This document shows, piece by piece, positions 45,806 to 57,642 of a stretch of DNA of 64,000 nt. A program made the position numbers and the translations under genes. Location: the NCBI GenBank assembly GCA_026075535.2, contig AP026540.1, positions 4,464,001 through 4,528,000 on the forward strand. Reading direction: 5' to 3'. The notes under the pieces are model-generated. The model was given only the letters and a program-made list of their open reading frames with translations, ran no database searches and was not told the origin of the DNA. The stretch is from Tricholoma matsutake (Eukaryota > Basidiomycota > Agaricomycetes > Agaricales > Tricholomataceae). How positions within the stretch are numbered: the stretch's first letter is position 1; each line of letters starts with the position of its first letter.

Positions 45806-46523
45806 GCAATATGACCCTTTAGAAAACAGATCACATGAGCATTCCCATCACGTGCACTCCCAACTTAAGAAAGAAATTTTGAAGTCTAAGCCCTCGGTGG
45901 GGAGAATCTCGTGAAGCTAGACAAGATGGCATAAAATAACTATGTAGTAAATGAGTGGAGATTTAAAGTTCTAAAGAGAAAACACATGTATTGGCCAATA
46001 ATAAGGGATTAACATTGGAATGGGACAAAAAATGTGAGGTCACACATCATGACAACTCTTGACAGGTCTTGTGGAAGATATCATGTCCCTGGTGGTCCAG
46101 ACCAGCCATAGCCCCCCCTCAACACCATGTGTTTCCACCCTACTGCCATGCTAAATAACCACCTAGACATCTGTGCTGAGGGCATGCTAAGTTTGGCAAG
46201 GTGGTGCTGGTGACAGAAGGGGTGGCATCTGCAGCTGTGATATAGACTTCATCCTCATCCACTGAATTGTCGACAGGATAGATGTGTCCAATCAGCATGA
46301 TCTTTGAGAACAGAAGGCAGCTGAGAGTCCAAAATGCTCCTCACTGGTAAAGACACAACATGTGCCCTCAGGACAGGCCACAAGAGTCCATGTTGGTGTC
46401 GAGTTATGGATGCACTAGGTGCTGTGAGGAGCAAGAGAAATGAAAAGTTGTCAACACAACTCGGCATGCACCCATGTGCTCATGGTTTACTCATGTGATC
46501 TGTTTTCTAAAGGCTTGTATTGC
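45806..46523. mobile_element. inverted-repeat element with 34-bp termini
   Basis: GCAATATGACCCTTTAGAAA... at 45806-45839 is inverted at 46490-46523 with about four mismatches. A third copy of the terminus, in direct orientation, is at about 46913-46946. No gene inside; no clear target duplication. Confidence 0.7.
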
Positions 46524-46706
46524 TTGGGACCATTCTGGGTATCTGTACCCAAGAGAAAGTGTACACAGGATGTGTTGGATTATATAATCTGTCACTGCTT
46601 AATCAGTGCTTAACAGGCCATAGTTTGCACACACACACAAGTGATGTGATAGTTGTAGCAATCTGTGTCTGGTTATATGGTATCCTTGTTCTGGTGAACC
46701 CTATAA

Positions 46707-46780
46707 GACCTGATAGCTCAGTTGGTCAGAGCATCTGGTATATGTCCAGGAGGGCCTGGGTTCAATCCCCAGTCTGGTCA
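46707..46780 (+). tRNA. tRNA-like gene, possibly tRNA-Ile(UAU) or a pseudogene
   Basis: 74 nt folds as a cloverleaf. Acceptor GACCTGA/TCTGGTC (one T-T mismatch), D-arm GCTC...GAGC, anticodon stem TCTGG/CCAGG, T-arm CTGGG TTCAATC CCCAG. The A box TAGCTCAGTTGG and B box GGTTCAATCC are consensus. A TTTT run follows at 46782. The anticodon loop TATATGT would give UAU, but position 33 is A, not T, and no CCA or intron is seen. It could equally be a SINE head. Confidence 0.55.
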
Positions 46781-47279
46781 TCTTTTCTGCATTCCTACAG
46801 GATGTTCATGACATTGACCAGGAAGGTTTAATGATCCATGCTACTCAAGAGAAGCCCTGTTACACAGATGTATGCCAGCAGCTCAAGAAGCGAGAGCATG
46901 CCACAAATACATGCAATCCGACCCTTTAGAAAACAGATCACATGATTTTTTACCATGTGCAGAGATCTTCTGATCTTATCTACATACTTGTTCCCCTTTT
47001 GTAATCGATAAGTGCCACAAGCAATTGGAAACTGCATTATTCAATCTAAGTACATTATATTCGAGTTGGAATCTTTCCAAGTGCACTGATTTAAGTGCCT
47101 TCTCTTGTGTTTCCTGATGTCTACCCCAACCTTTTTAACTCCCATGAAGGCCTTGTTAAGAATGCCTGCCATCTTTGGATGAACACCGCCCTGTCCCTCT
47201 ACTACTGCCATCATATCCGAGAAGCAGCGCTTAAGGTCATTTTTCTCCTCTTCTGTAAAGAAAATCTGGAATTAACTTA

Positions 47280-48674
47280 TTAATAGTGATCTTGTGGATT
47301 TAATATGCAAGATCCAACTTGAAGGACAACACTCACATGCTCAGCTTCTGGATCACTGTAGTTTTCATCCTCGTCGCTATCTTTGCCTTCCTGTACATCT
47401 CTATCACCTTCTCGAGCTCTCTTTTCATTGTTGTCTTGTTCTGTGTCCTTGGCCACTCCTTCATTATCTTCATTATCTGTTGCTGTGTTGCTGTGTTGGC
47501 TTGAGGCAGGACTTGATGGTGACAGTTGTGGGGTTTGTGCCACAGCTCTACCACTTGTCATCTGTGTTTGTTGAATGTCATGGCCCAATACCAAAATCTC
47601 AACTTCATCCTCTGTCTCCTCCTCTGTAATTTTCTCGTAGTGGATACCCTCCATCTTGTAATATGGTGGGTAGCGCCTTCGATGTAGATTGAAGAAAAAG
47701 GATAAATTGGTGAGTGGCACATCATTTAAAATCTGGTTTGCTTCTTTGACAAGGTGTTTACACAGGAGAAATTGACTGATAAGATATGCAGGGCAACTGC
47801 ATGTCCATCGATTGACTTCCATGAGATATTTGCCTCATGGTCGATTCTCTTCTTCATCAAGCTGGGCTAGTTGTTCAGCTCATCCTTTGGTCTTTTTGGA
47901 TTTCTTTAACCACTCCAGTTGCTTCATAACCACTCGATGCTCATCATCAAGACTCATATTCTTCCAATCTGCTCAAAAATCCTCTTGTCACAAAGCTAAT
48001 GCCTTTGGTCTCCCAATTCAGTGCAAGTCCAACACATAATCAAGGGTCCTTCAAATACAAGGCAAGACATCTGTGATAATGATGTAAGTAATGAGATTGA
48101 GTCACAATCTGTTAAATTCATCAGATTGTGCCACAGGCTTTCAACAACCATCATCATCTTGAGGGCATAGATTGCCGGATCAGCTGACCTGGCCCATAGC
48201 ACCCATTGCTTCGGGGTGTACCACTGATTCCACAGGTACACCCATGTTTGACTGAGGTCATTTTGAAAGCAGAAGTCATACATATCCTTAACAGCACCAC
48301 AATGGATTTCTCTGGCTGTCAGACAGGAATGATCCTCATCATTGAGAGGGATTTGTGGATGTTGATGTAAATGTATGCAGAATTTCTCAACAATTTTCGG
48401 GCAGTGCTCCAATGGGCAGAAGATCAGCAATTTTGATTTTGTAATTTTTGGTGGAGCAGGCTAGACTGGCACGCGTGTACCACCTGTGATTAATATGAAC
48501 ACTGGTGGATGACAAGTTGGTGATGGCTCTTGGGTAGGCTACTGATCTTGTTAGTATTGAATACTATTACTTGATGACATTATATAGACATACTGGTTGC
48601 TCAACATTGTCCTCTTCAGGCCTTTCACACTCTGCATCCTCCTCATGAACATCATCTTTAAGCCAGCCAGACAT
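47280..48674 (-). pseudogene. SWIM zinc-finger protein (MULE-associated type)
   Basis: Minus strand from MSGWLKDDVHEEDAECERPE (ATG at 48674). The middle (48430-47996) reads KIVEKFCIHLHQHPQIP, then YDFCFQNDLSQTWVYLWNQW and YALKMMMVVESLWHNL. A SWIM finger follows (WTCSCPAYLISQFLLCKHLV, CXC...CXH, about 47800-47745). The C-terminal tail is acidic and Ser-rich. Stops occur at about 48463, 47902 and 47854, several of them TGA where Arg fits. This layout resembles SWIM-domain proteins that are plentiful in agaricomycete genomes and related to Mutator-like elements. No DDE catalytic domain is visible here. Confidence 0.7.
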
Positions 48675-49602
48675 GATCTGTAGTGATCTGGGCTGATGCC
48701 CAGTCTTTACATATATTTGTATATTGTTTGTGCAAGCCACTGGTCCCTTTATAAGGGCTGGTTTTAATTAGAACAGCAGACTTTTTACATACTGCAAAAT
48801 ATACGTTAATCGTGTTATTGCACCGTGTGATATAAGTCTAACACCCTCTGCATTACTACACTTTTTTTAGCACTCAAACTCGTATATAAAATATCTTTCC
48901 GCTCGACTTTGCGCTTTGCGAATACAGTCGACTCCCTCATAACCCATAGCTCTGATAACCCATACTCTCCCATAACCCATAGAATTTTTGATCCACCAAG
49001 TTGGTAGGCAGGGAATTCAAACCCATAACCCATACTCCCTAATATCCCATAACCCATACCTGTTGCGAGGTAAAACCCATACATTTCATTACCATATATA
49101 TGTTAGTGCAGTTGGTCATGTAAACTATGATGTGCCACAAACATCTAATTTACTTCCTCAATACTCAAATCTGAGCTACCTATGCCATTAAGGCCTCTTG
49201 AGGTCCTGAAAAAGGGGCTGAAAACCTTGCAGGTACAGGTTAAAGCTAAGAAAGAGAAGCTACAGGCTCAGCTGCATGAGAAGAAGTCAATATCATCACT
49301 TGAAGAGCAATGGCTTGACAATGAGGCAAATTTGGAGGTCTTTACACTCCCCCACCTTTCCTAGTGGACTCCGACTGGACTGATTGGAGTCTGACCAGAG
49401 TCTGACTGGAGTCCACTGGGACTGGTCACCAGCCAACTGCCTGCAAAGTTGCCAGTCCAGTCCCAGTCCAGTCTGACCAGACTCTGAGTGGAATCCACTC
49501 AAACACCGGATTCCACTCGGACTGGTCCAGTGGAGTCCAGTTGGAGTCCAGTTGGAGTCCGAGTGGAGTCCAGTCGGATTCTGCTGAAAAAGTGTGTAAG
49601 AA

Positions 49603-49682
49603 AAGGAATTGAACCCAGATCCCCATAGGTTGCTTATGTAATCAATCATGATGCACAATATAACTGTTACACCACAGTACCT
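49603..49682 (-). ncRNA. tRNA-like module in hAT copy 2, left end
   Basis: On the minus strand an A-box-like TGGTGTAACAGTTA is followed by the B-box-like GGGTTCAATTCC (49606-49617). Homologous to 14055-14132 and likewise directed outward. Confidence 0.5.
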
Positions 49683-49916
49683 TGTGTAAGGCATCATCTA
49701 CTTGCATTAGGTACCGTGGTGCAGCTGTGTATGACAAAGCATATTGCCGCATCATCAAATGTGCCAGCTCATCACTCACCACCACTACTGTCAACGCCGC
49801 CTCCCTCCCTCCTCTCTCTACCACCACCACCACTGCGTGGACACCCACTGCCACCACTCCCACGCCCAATCCGCCATCACCACCACCTGCAAACGAGCTG
49901 AATGGATGGGCCCTAG

Positions 49917-50140
49917 GTAAGTTTTTTTCATTTGCTTTTTGTTTTTATAAACTAACTAACCAGTTTCTTTAGTTTTCTAGGTTATAAACTACTGGTAACG
50001 ATGCCACCACCCACAAACAAGCTGACTGGATGGAACGCGGACCCAAACAATGCAGATCGCGTTGTTTGGGCCCTACATAAGTTTTTTTCATTTGCTTTTT
50101 GTTTTTATAAACTAACTAACTCGTTTCTTTTGTTTTGTAG
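49917..50140 (+). repeat. two exon-intron-like units in hAT copy 2
   Basis: 49917-49980 reads GTAAGTTTTTTTC ... ACTAACTAAC ... TTTTCTAG with an intact donor. 50077-50140 is nearly the same but starts ATAAGT. The 96-nt exon-like piece between them encodes, in one frame, PPPTNKLTGWNADPNNADRV. Same module as in copies 1 and 3. Confidence 0.7.
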
Positions 50141-50799
50141 GTTCTACTCTACTGGTAATGACCGACGGCTGGACACGAGACAACCCCACACACCCACCCC
50201 ACGCCTGTGAGCCCCTGCTCATAGGGTGGATTGTGAGTTTCACCAGGACCCCCAGAACGCGAAGCAATGGGGCCAACAACACACCACCCACCTCCAGCCC
50301 CTTGGGCAACTGCTTGGGGGGTGGATCACGGGTGGAATGGAGGTGACAATGGCAAACAACGACAGGGCAATGCCGACGCCAACATGGAACGATGGGGATC
50401 AACCCAGACCCGATGACACCTGTGCCAGCCCCCTCCTCCCCATCCAAACAGGATGTGAGGGTGTCAATAAAGGGTAGGAGATGGCAGAGGGGTAACAGGA
50501 GACCTGCAGAGCAGGATACCCACCTGGTAAGCACCCACCTACCCCCTCCCTCGCATGCCACATCACTGACCCCTCCCCCCAACCCCTCCGAACTAGGAGA
50601 CCCACAAAACCGACAACACGCCGATGAGCACCTGCTCGTGGGATGGATGGCGGGTAGACCAGGGCTATGACGACCATGGCACCCATCCCCACGCCTACAA
50701 GCCTCTGCTCGTAGGGTGGATGATGGGTGCAGCTTGCTATGGTGACAGATGTGTGCGAGGAGGGGTGGGCGACAACACCCACCCCAGACTGCATCCCCC

Positions 50800-51050
50800 A
50801 ACCCCCCCTCCCCCGCATTTTGTGTGGGGAGGGGTCTTTATTATTTTTAATTTATCTCTGCCCCCCCCTCGCACCGAATGCAAGGGGTATATATATTGTA
50901 GTACTTACGAATCCCCCCCTCACGCTGAACGTGAGGGGTTTAGTTTTTTATGTACATAGTAGTAATCCCCCCCCTCTCGCAAGATGCGAGAGGGGTTTTT
51001 TTTTGTTTATTATTATATTATACCCACTCCCTCGTGTCCTACACGAGGGA
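50800..51050. repeat. hairpin ladder in hAT copy 2
   Basis: Perfect stems include 50916-50924/50930-50938 (9 bp), CCCCTCTCGC with GCGAGAGGGG at about 50971-50995 (10 bp) and 51029-51037/51041-51049 (9 bp, loop CCT). Less perfect ones are near 50808-50834 and 50865-50886. Spacing is about 55 bp. Confidence 0.85.
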
Positions 51051-51154
51051 TGTGGTTAATTAAAATTTTTTGATCTTAATTGTTTGAAAAATGCTTCCTC
51101 AAAGAATATGAAAAGTTGAGTCATAAATAAACCTTATATTGATCCCCAATAAAT

Positions 51155-51243
51155 CTCCTGTGGCTCAAGTGGTTGAGCACACTTGTTTGGTTTGTCATGT
51201 GATTCCTTATGGTGAGGTCTTGAGTTCAATTCCTGCAGTACAC
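51155..51243 (+). ncRNA. tRNA-like module in hAT copy 2, right end
   Basis: TGGCTCAAGTGGTTGAGCA (A box/D-arm) and GAGTTCAATTCC (B box), with a long variable-arm-like segment. Homologous to 12293-12380 and also directed outward. Confidence 0.55.
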
Positions 51244-53288
51244 AAATTTATTTTGCAGGTACTTTATGAAATTCACCAAGTCCAAAGTCCTTTGAGCTCA
51301 TATCTAATTGACTTATCATTTGGTTGCAGTTGGACTCCAGTTGGACTCCAGTTGGACTCCAATGGGGGATTGAACTCTACATGACTTAGTGTAGTTCAAT
51401 TGGACTCCACTCGGACTCCACTCGGACTCCAGTGGACTCCAGTCAGTCTGGTCAGGGTCCACTAGGACAGGTGGGGGACTGTAAAGTACTGCAAATTTGG
51501 TGGATGAAGAATGGGTTTTGGAGGGCAATGGAGGTGCTGGAAAAGGCTCCAGATTATGAGAGAGGCTTAGAAAGACTTGATGAAGCACAGAAGGGTGTCA
51601 TCAGAAGGTTACGGGAAGTGGCAGGTGACCTAAGCAAGGTGATTGGAAAGAAGTGGAAAAGTACATGAACAGTTACGGCTCCAGTATCATTGCAGTAACA
51701 TTGAACCGACATAAAGGATCTGAACCCAAAGCTAATGAGAAGAACCCATCAAATAAGGAACCTAGCACACCTGTTTTCACCAAGATGGAAAATGTGATAC
51801 TTACCCAGTGCATTGAAATTTTGGACTGGTATCATAAGAACGGCAAAAATCAGTCAAAAATGATGAAACACTTTGGATTCAATATATCCAAACCTAAAGA
51901 TGAAGCAGCCACTAGTCTCTGCATGGGTAAAGGACAAACCAAAATGGTGGGAAGAGTGGGAACATAGCAACAGAGGATGCACAGCCAAACGGGCTCGTCA
52001 AACACAGCATCCAGAAGTGACAGAAATGATGGTCGAAGGCGATGGCAGAGGATATTCTACTCATGGGTGAGGTCCTACGCCAGAAGTGGACAAAGTTTGC
52101 AGACCTGGCAGGTGTCCCACAGGACAAACGACTCAATCTAAGTGATGGTTGGTTGACTCGTTTCAAGGCCCAGACTGGTTTGAAGCAATTTAAGCACCAT
52201 GGTGATGCGGCATCAGCAGATCTGGAAACAGTGAAGAGAGTGTGAAGATGCATCCAGGAGCTTATCGATAAGTATGGTTACAAGCTGTGGGACATCTTTA
52301 ACATGGATGAGACTGGGTTATTTTATGCATACATACCATACCAATTTCTTAGTTTGAATGCACTCATTCTCAGAAATAGGATGCCTCCGGATTGAGGGTT
52401 ATCAGACAAGAAACATTCAGGAGTGAAGGGCCAAAAGGTCAGACTCACCTATGCATTTACATCTAATGCAGATGGGTCTGAGAAACTGTCACCTATCATT
52501 ATTGGTAAAGCAAAGAAACCTCGAGCATTCCAAAAGAAGTCAGGCAAGCAGCTAGGCTTCTACTATCAGAACAATGCAAAGGCTTGGATGACTTTGGCAC
52601 TGCATCAGGAATGGATTCAGGAATGGGATTCTGAACTACATTCAAAAAACCGCAAGATCCTTCTTTTACAAGATAATTTCTCTGGTCACATTGTCCCAGA
52701 TGGTCTTCAGAACATTGGTGTCAAGAATTTCAAGCCAAATCTTACTGCACATGTCCAGCCAATGGATCAGGGCATCATTCAATGCTTCAAAGCTCATTAC
52801 CATGCAAAATACATCCAACGAGCCATTGACAATTATGAGGCAGGTGTCACTCCCTCTGAAATCTATGACATTGACCAACTCCAAGCGATGCGACTTGCAG
52901 ATGCAGCTTGGCATGAAGTGGATGTGACTACAATCAGGAATTGCCGGAAGAAGGCCAGTATTCTTCCCTCATCTTCTCGCACCCCAGTTCCCAATCCAAG
53001 CATCCCTATCTCATCACTCCTCAATGTTGACAACATTGAAAATCCAGTTGTGCCTGCTGAGAAGCAGCTTAATCATGCTCTTGATGAGCTGGAATCTACT
53101 GGGGTACTTCAGTCAAGCAACAGAATGGATATTGAGGCACTGCTCAATCCGGCTGATGAGTCATGGGTTATGGATGAGACAACAGACAAAGAAATATGCT
53201 GGGCCATGTTGGATGCGAGAAGGGCACAGGAAGAGGGGTTGATCAATGGTGGAGATGATGATGTCGATGATGATGCATCCAGTGAGCC

Positions 53289-53997
53289 TGTTAAGAACTG
53301 ATCCAAGAGGGCTCATCAGAATCCGATCGGACACTGCAGGTGATAATAGCGGGAGTTTGTCGGGTCAATGTGGATTCTGCGGGAGGGGGAACAGGAAGGA
53401 CTTGGCTTCAGCTTGTAAGAAGCTGCGCCCTTCACATCGTCTGGTGTCCTAATTTCAAGTCAAAGGTCTGGAGGTAGGAGCGGGAAAGTGCAGGTAAATG
53501 TGGGGAGGAGTACAGAGGGACTTAGGTTAAGTTCAGATGAGACTAGAACTTTCAGAGGGAGACTAGAGGTTGAGTCAAATGGAGTTCAGACTCTTAGAGG
53601 ACAGAGGTAGGAGTAGAATGAGATTTAGATTGACAAGTTAAAGTCGAGTCCATGTCGATATATGAACTGAGGAATACAAGGTGAAACTAACTAAACTTAA
53701 ATACTAGAGTCTGGAATAAAAGCGGGATGGAAACGGGAACTGCGGCAGTGTCTCGACTGCATAGATAAATTACTAGCGAAGGCTGCACAGGAATCTGTAG
53801 TCGAATTTGCAAAACTAGATGGCAGCCTTGGGAAGGCAGCCATGGGTGCTGTACAAGGCGGCCTGGTGCACAGCAGTGTGGGCAGTGCAAGGTGGCTGGG
53901 AACGAAATCGGAAGGAGTAGACAAATGTCGGGTTAGACTTGCGGGAAAGAGTCAGATGGAATGCAGGTTCTGATCGGGTGAGGAACGGTTCTTGACA
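53289..53997 (-). repeat. solo LTR of the B family
   Basis: 709 bp, TGTTAAGAAC at its left and GTTCTTGACA at its right, flanked by GAGCC (53284-53288, 53998-54002). It is the only uninterrupted B LTR here and so the length standard for element B. It cuts the transposase C-terminus after ASSEP. Confidence 0.94.
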
Positions 53998-54538
53998 GAG
54001 CCATGTCCTATGCATTGCAAAGTGCTTCAGGCCACTTCCGTCATCAATAAGTATACTGATACTCTCGATGATCCCATTGCAGGCAAGCTAGAGGGAGTCA
54101 TGGCTTCTTTTAGACATCAAATGCAACTGGAGATGTCTCATTTTATGAAGTCTACTCATCTTACTGACTACTTTCATCGCTTATAATCTTCAAATAATTT
54201 TACTAGCAGTATATAGTTTACATTATTAGTCATACATAGTTCTACTCTAACGTTGGCACCCGAAACGGCCCCACATGCTTCAAAAATACATAACTGATTC
54301 TTTTCTGATTTTTCCCGATTTGTCCTGATTTTTTGGGACCTATTTTTAGGACCATCCTCAAACCCCATACTCCCTCATAACCCATAGTCTGGAGTGTCCA
54401 CCAAGTGGTATGGGTTATGAGGGAGTCGACTGTATCAACTCATGCCATAACATCAAATTCAACCCTGATGCCACCGGAGACAGTTCATTTAGCCCTTGTG
54501 ATCTGCGACCAAATCTAGTTCCCAGTCCTTCTCGAAAA

Positions 54539-56740
54539 ATGACACCTGTCATGTCTTCCACCAAAGTGAAGAAGAACAAGATGACCCATGTGAGACAGAA
54601 GGTTGGTTCGGACACCGAACCTCCTGGCAATGAACTGTTAGACTCAGCAGATGGGAATCCATTGGGTGTCATCAAAGAAGCAGAAGAAGAGTCAACGTCA
54701 AGGATGTTGAATCAGGGTACAAGGGAAATTTCCAACTCTCTTTCTCCTCCCCCATCTCTGGGTCCTCGAACTCCAGAGAACTCACCCCAGGCTTCCGCAT
54801 TGTCCAATGCTTGCAGATTCATTGTGCCACGTCAAACTTCTGTGCACTTGTCACCTGGACCAGTGCAATCGCCTTCACCTCCCCCCATGGGTGAGGGGAG
54901 CAGATAAAAGTGACAAGAGGAGAAGAAGCCAGAAAAGAACTCCTCCTCTGGAAGGGAGGAGACACAAGCCACCCAGTTTGCCTCCTTGGCCCATGACCTC
55001 ATTCATGGTCACCTGGACCAGACCAGCTATGACCCCTCTCATCTTGAGAGGGAGCTCAAGGCTTTGGCCATGGGTTTCTCAGATCAGATCCATCATGAAT
55101 CTGATGGACACGTGCGAACTACCCCCCAAGGGGCACCTCCCACTCAGCCTGTGCCAAAAAAAATAGTATACTATGATGGGGCCAGCAAGGTGGCCCTACA
55201 ATGATTCTGAGATGAGGCTATCCATGAGGGACAGCACCAATATTCCTGACCAGGGTATTCAGTTTGACCCCAAGGGATTTCCCTTTGAGGAAGTCAGCCC
55301 TTCCTGGGAGCCTACACAACCCCAGGCTCCTCAGCCTTCCCAACAGGAGCATGGAGGAAGGGATGACTCCCCTGAATGCAGAGGATCCAGAGGAAATGGG
55401 GATGGAGAAGATGGAGGAGACTCTTCTTCATCTGGAAGCAATAGCGATGATGAAGACACACCTCCTCCTAGTGATGAGGAGGATGACATCAAGGAGCTTA
55501 GTCTACTTCGCCCCAACTCTTGGCTTCAGTCAAGGTCGAGAATGACCCCTATGAGGGAGACTCCTTCCATGGGAGCTCCTACTGACACATGATCCCATCA
55601 CCAAGGGTATATCAGAGAGCTCAATTCCTATTGAGACAAAGGCAATCATCGACCTTCAAAGTATTTGAAGGCAATGCACTCCAAATTCCACCAACAGATC
55701 GATAATAAGGTATCAGCGACTGTGGAGTCCCTCCCAGAACAGAAGAATGGACCCCAAGTGCTGAATCCCTCATCTTATTGAGGAAGCTTGGACATGGAAG
55801 TGTTCAAGCGTTGGTTGAACACTCTCCTTCAATGGTTGAAGGTGAGCAAGATCAGTGGGCCAGCTCTCAACACCGAAAGGATCGAGTACACTGGAATGTA
55901 TTTGGAAGGAATAGCATTGACCTGGTTTGAGGACAATGTCGACAGGGTATACTGTCATAAGGCCCACTGGAAATTCAAGGACATGATTACTGGTCTATAT
56001 GACCAGTTCATCCATGACAATGCCACCCATGATGCTGCCAACCACTTCTCAAAAGTGAAGTATGACTCCGTCGAGGGAGTAATGAGTTACTATCACAAGC
56101 TGGAGCGATACACTACCAGAATGATTAGGGCCCCTGACCAGTTTACTTTCAAGACCCAACTGCTGTCAGGGTTACCCCAGACTATGGTGTCCTTCATCTT
56201 TGATAAGGGATGTTCTGTGGAAGCTAGTTCCACAGAAACCATGCTCTACTATGCCTGCAAAGCTGAAGAAATATTCAGGAAAAAGAAGAGATACCAGGAG
56301 CGTAAGCACCTGGTAGAGGCCCTGTCTTCTAGTAAAGACACTCCAAAGCCTAAGGTGACCCCCTCCACCCAGGAGGGTCGATCACCTGAACGATCATGCG
56401 AATGAGCCCAAGGTTCTCCCAGGCGAGACAATTAACCTAGAAACAGGAACAGGCCAAATAGAACTTGTGAGGTGTTTCCCATGAGGAACCTTGACATGAA
56501 GATAGGAAGCCACCCATCTCTGGAGATCAGACCTCCAGAGACCATGTCCCCACTAGAAAGTATGAGGAAAGTAAACCTCCCCCCACTTGTTACAAATGTG
56601 GGGGATTAGGTCATTACTCCACTGATAAGAGGTGTCCCAAGTATAATACTCTGGGGCAATTGAAACCCAACATGGGTGCAAGGATGTATGCGGCCCATGA
56701 GGAACTAGGTGATGCCAAGGAAGATCCCCCTCCAGTCGAG
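54539..56740 (+). pseudogene. gag: gypsy element F gag
   Basis: A Ser/Pro/Glu-rich N-terminus (MTPVMSSTKVKKNKMTHVRQ) runs through several frames (54539-54905, 54986-55204, 55173-55592), with stops at TGA/TAA and frameshifts. Capsid-like region 55788-56405: VFKRWLNTLLQWLKV, YLEGIALTWFEDNVDRVY, SYYHKLERYTTRMI. Then the zinc finger CYKCGGLGHYSTDKRC (about 56590-56640) and an acidic tail. Ends near the TGA at 56749. The LTR of this element is not in the window; its left end was probably lost or moved by the pogo insertion. Confidence 0.8.
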
Positions 56741-56909
56741 GAGGAGTGATTGGTGGCAGTTCACAGTGATTCTGAGGAATCCGATGGGGACATGTTGGGA
56801 TCCCAATACAGCTCCAACGGGGATCCATACCTCCTGAACTCAGACAGTGAGCAAGGTTCTGATGAAGGCAAGTATCCAGAATGATGTGGGGCTATTCGAG
56901 AGGTGATCT

Positions 56910-57476
56910 ATGATTATGAGTCAGATTCAGCATCTGACTCATGCCCCTCAATGCAATCGATATCTGACTCCGATGAGGGAGACGGTTGGGAACCGCCCTC
57001 TCACTGAGCAGATGGGAGTGCTAACTGACTCCTCCCCGGCCCTGAGGAGGTCATCCAAGAAAATTACCCACCCTCCTCGAACTGAGAAGGACAATTGGTG
57101 CTTCATTGTATGGATGAAGATTCATGGCCTTGAAGCCAACGTACTTCTAGACTCAGGGTGTATGGCTGACTCAGTTTCCCCTGAGTTCACCGTGTCAGCA
57201 AATCTGAAGGTGCATGAATTGGAGGAGCCAGTACACCTCCAGCTAGGGACAGTGGGAAGTCAATCCAAGATCAATTTCAGGCTCTTTGCAGAGTCTGAAC
57301 TAGGGACCATAAAATCCAAGCATTATTTTGATGTGATCAACATTGATAGATATGATGCCATTGTAGGGACGGTGTTCATGAGGAAATATGGCATCATCCT
57401 GGACTTTGAGCGAGACCAGGTATGGTTCCAGGGTCATGTCCTTCCTACCATTGTTGAGAGTGAAAGCACATTCTGA
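56910..57476 (+). pseudogene. element F aspartic protease region
   Basis: 188 open codons; the retropepsin domain occupies the second half. Active site VLLDSGCMADSVSPEF (about 57140-57190) with an intact DSG triad. The later motif reads DAIVGTVFMRKYGIILDF, where many families have ILGxxWL. Upstream stops separate it from gag. Confidence 0.8.
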
Positions 57477-57642
57477 CAGGTATGTAGATATGCCATGAGA
57501 ACTCAACCTGTGCAGGATGAGTGACTCAACAGCAGCCCTCGTGCCACTGTCAGCATATTAAGGGATCCCAATAAGCTCAGGATTAGTTTGGTTTTGGCCC
57601 AGCCTTCATCCAGAGGCTGGGCATCTGTAACGATGGTGGAAG

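Larger units (their letters stand above)
49335..51491 (-). mobile_element. hAT-type element, copy 2
   Basis: Reverse-orientation relative of 12125-14388, flanked by the 8-bp duplication CAAATTTG (49327-49334, 51492-51499). Ends GAGGTCTTTACACTCCCCC (left) and GGTGGGGGACTGTAAAGTACTG read rightward, so the same two unequal ends occur as in copy 1. It holds the same subterminal GGACTCC arrays, tRNA-like modules, exon-intron-like units and hairpin ladder. Confidence 0.94.
49182..54184 (+). pseudogene. pogo-type transposase, interrupted twice
   Basis: Pieces in order: coiled-coil N-terminus 49182-49334 (LKTLQVQVKAKKEKLQAQLH), continued after hAT copy 2 at 51500-51668 (LERLDEAQKGVIRRLREVAG). A CENP-B-like helix-turn-helix region comes next (IEILDWYHKNGKNQSKMMKH; frameshift near 51880), then a second DNA-binding part (LSDGWLTRFKAQTGLKQFKH). 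The DDE domain has its three acidic residues in FNMDETGLF (52300), LLQDNFSGH (52670) and VQPMDQGIIQCF (52760). The C-terminus is split by a solo LTR at 53289 and resumes at 54000, ending HLTDYFHRL. A TGA at 52243 is in an Arg position. Catalytic residues survive but the gene is broken. Confidence 0.9.
48925..54432 (+). mobile_element. pogo-type (Tc1/mariner superfamily) DNA transposon
   Basis: Perfect 24-bp terminal inverted repeats starting CAGTCGACTCCCTCATAACC at 48925 and ending at 54432, each bordered by TA (48923-48924, 54433-54434). CATAACCCATA is repeated several times just inside the left end. Without the hAT (49335-51491 plus 8 bp) and solo LTR (53289-53997 plus 5 bp) it is about 2.6 kb, a normal size for the family. 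Confidence 0.95.

Noticed and set aside
46255..46467. Small ORF as a host gene
   Set aside because: No recognisable domain, and it lies inside an inverted-repeat element.
54410..54540. Plus-strand ORF starting inside the pogo right end as the true gag start
   Set aside because: The upstream ATG is within the transposon terminus; the gag-like frame more plausibly begins at the later ATG near 54539.
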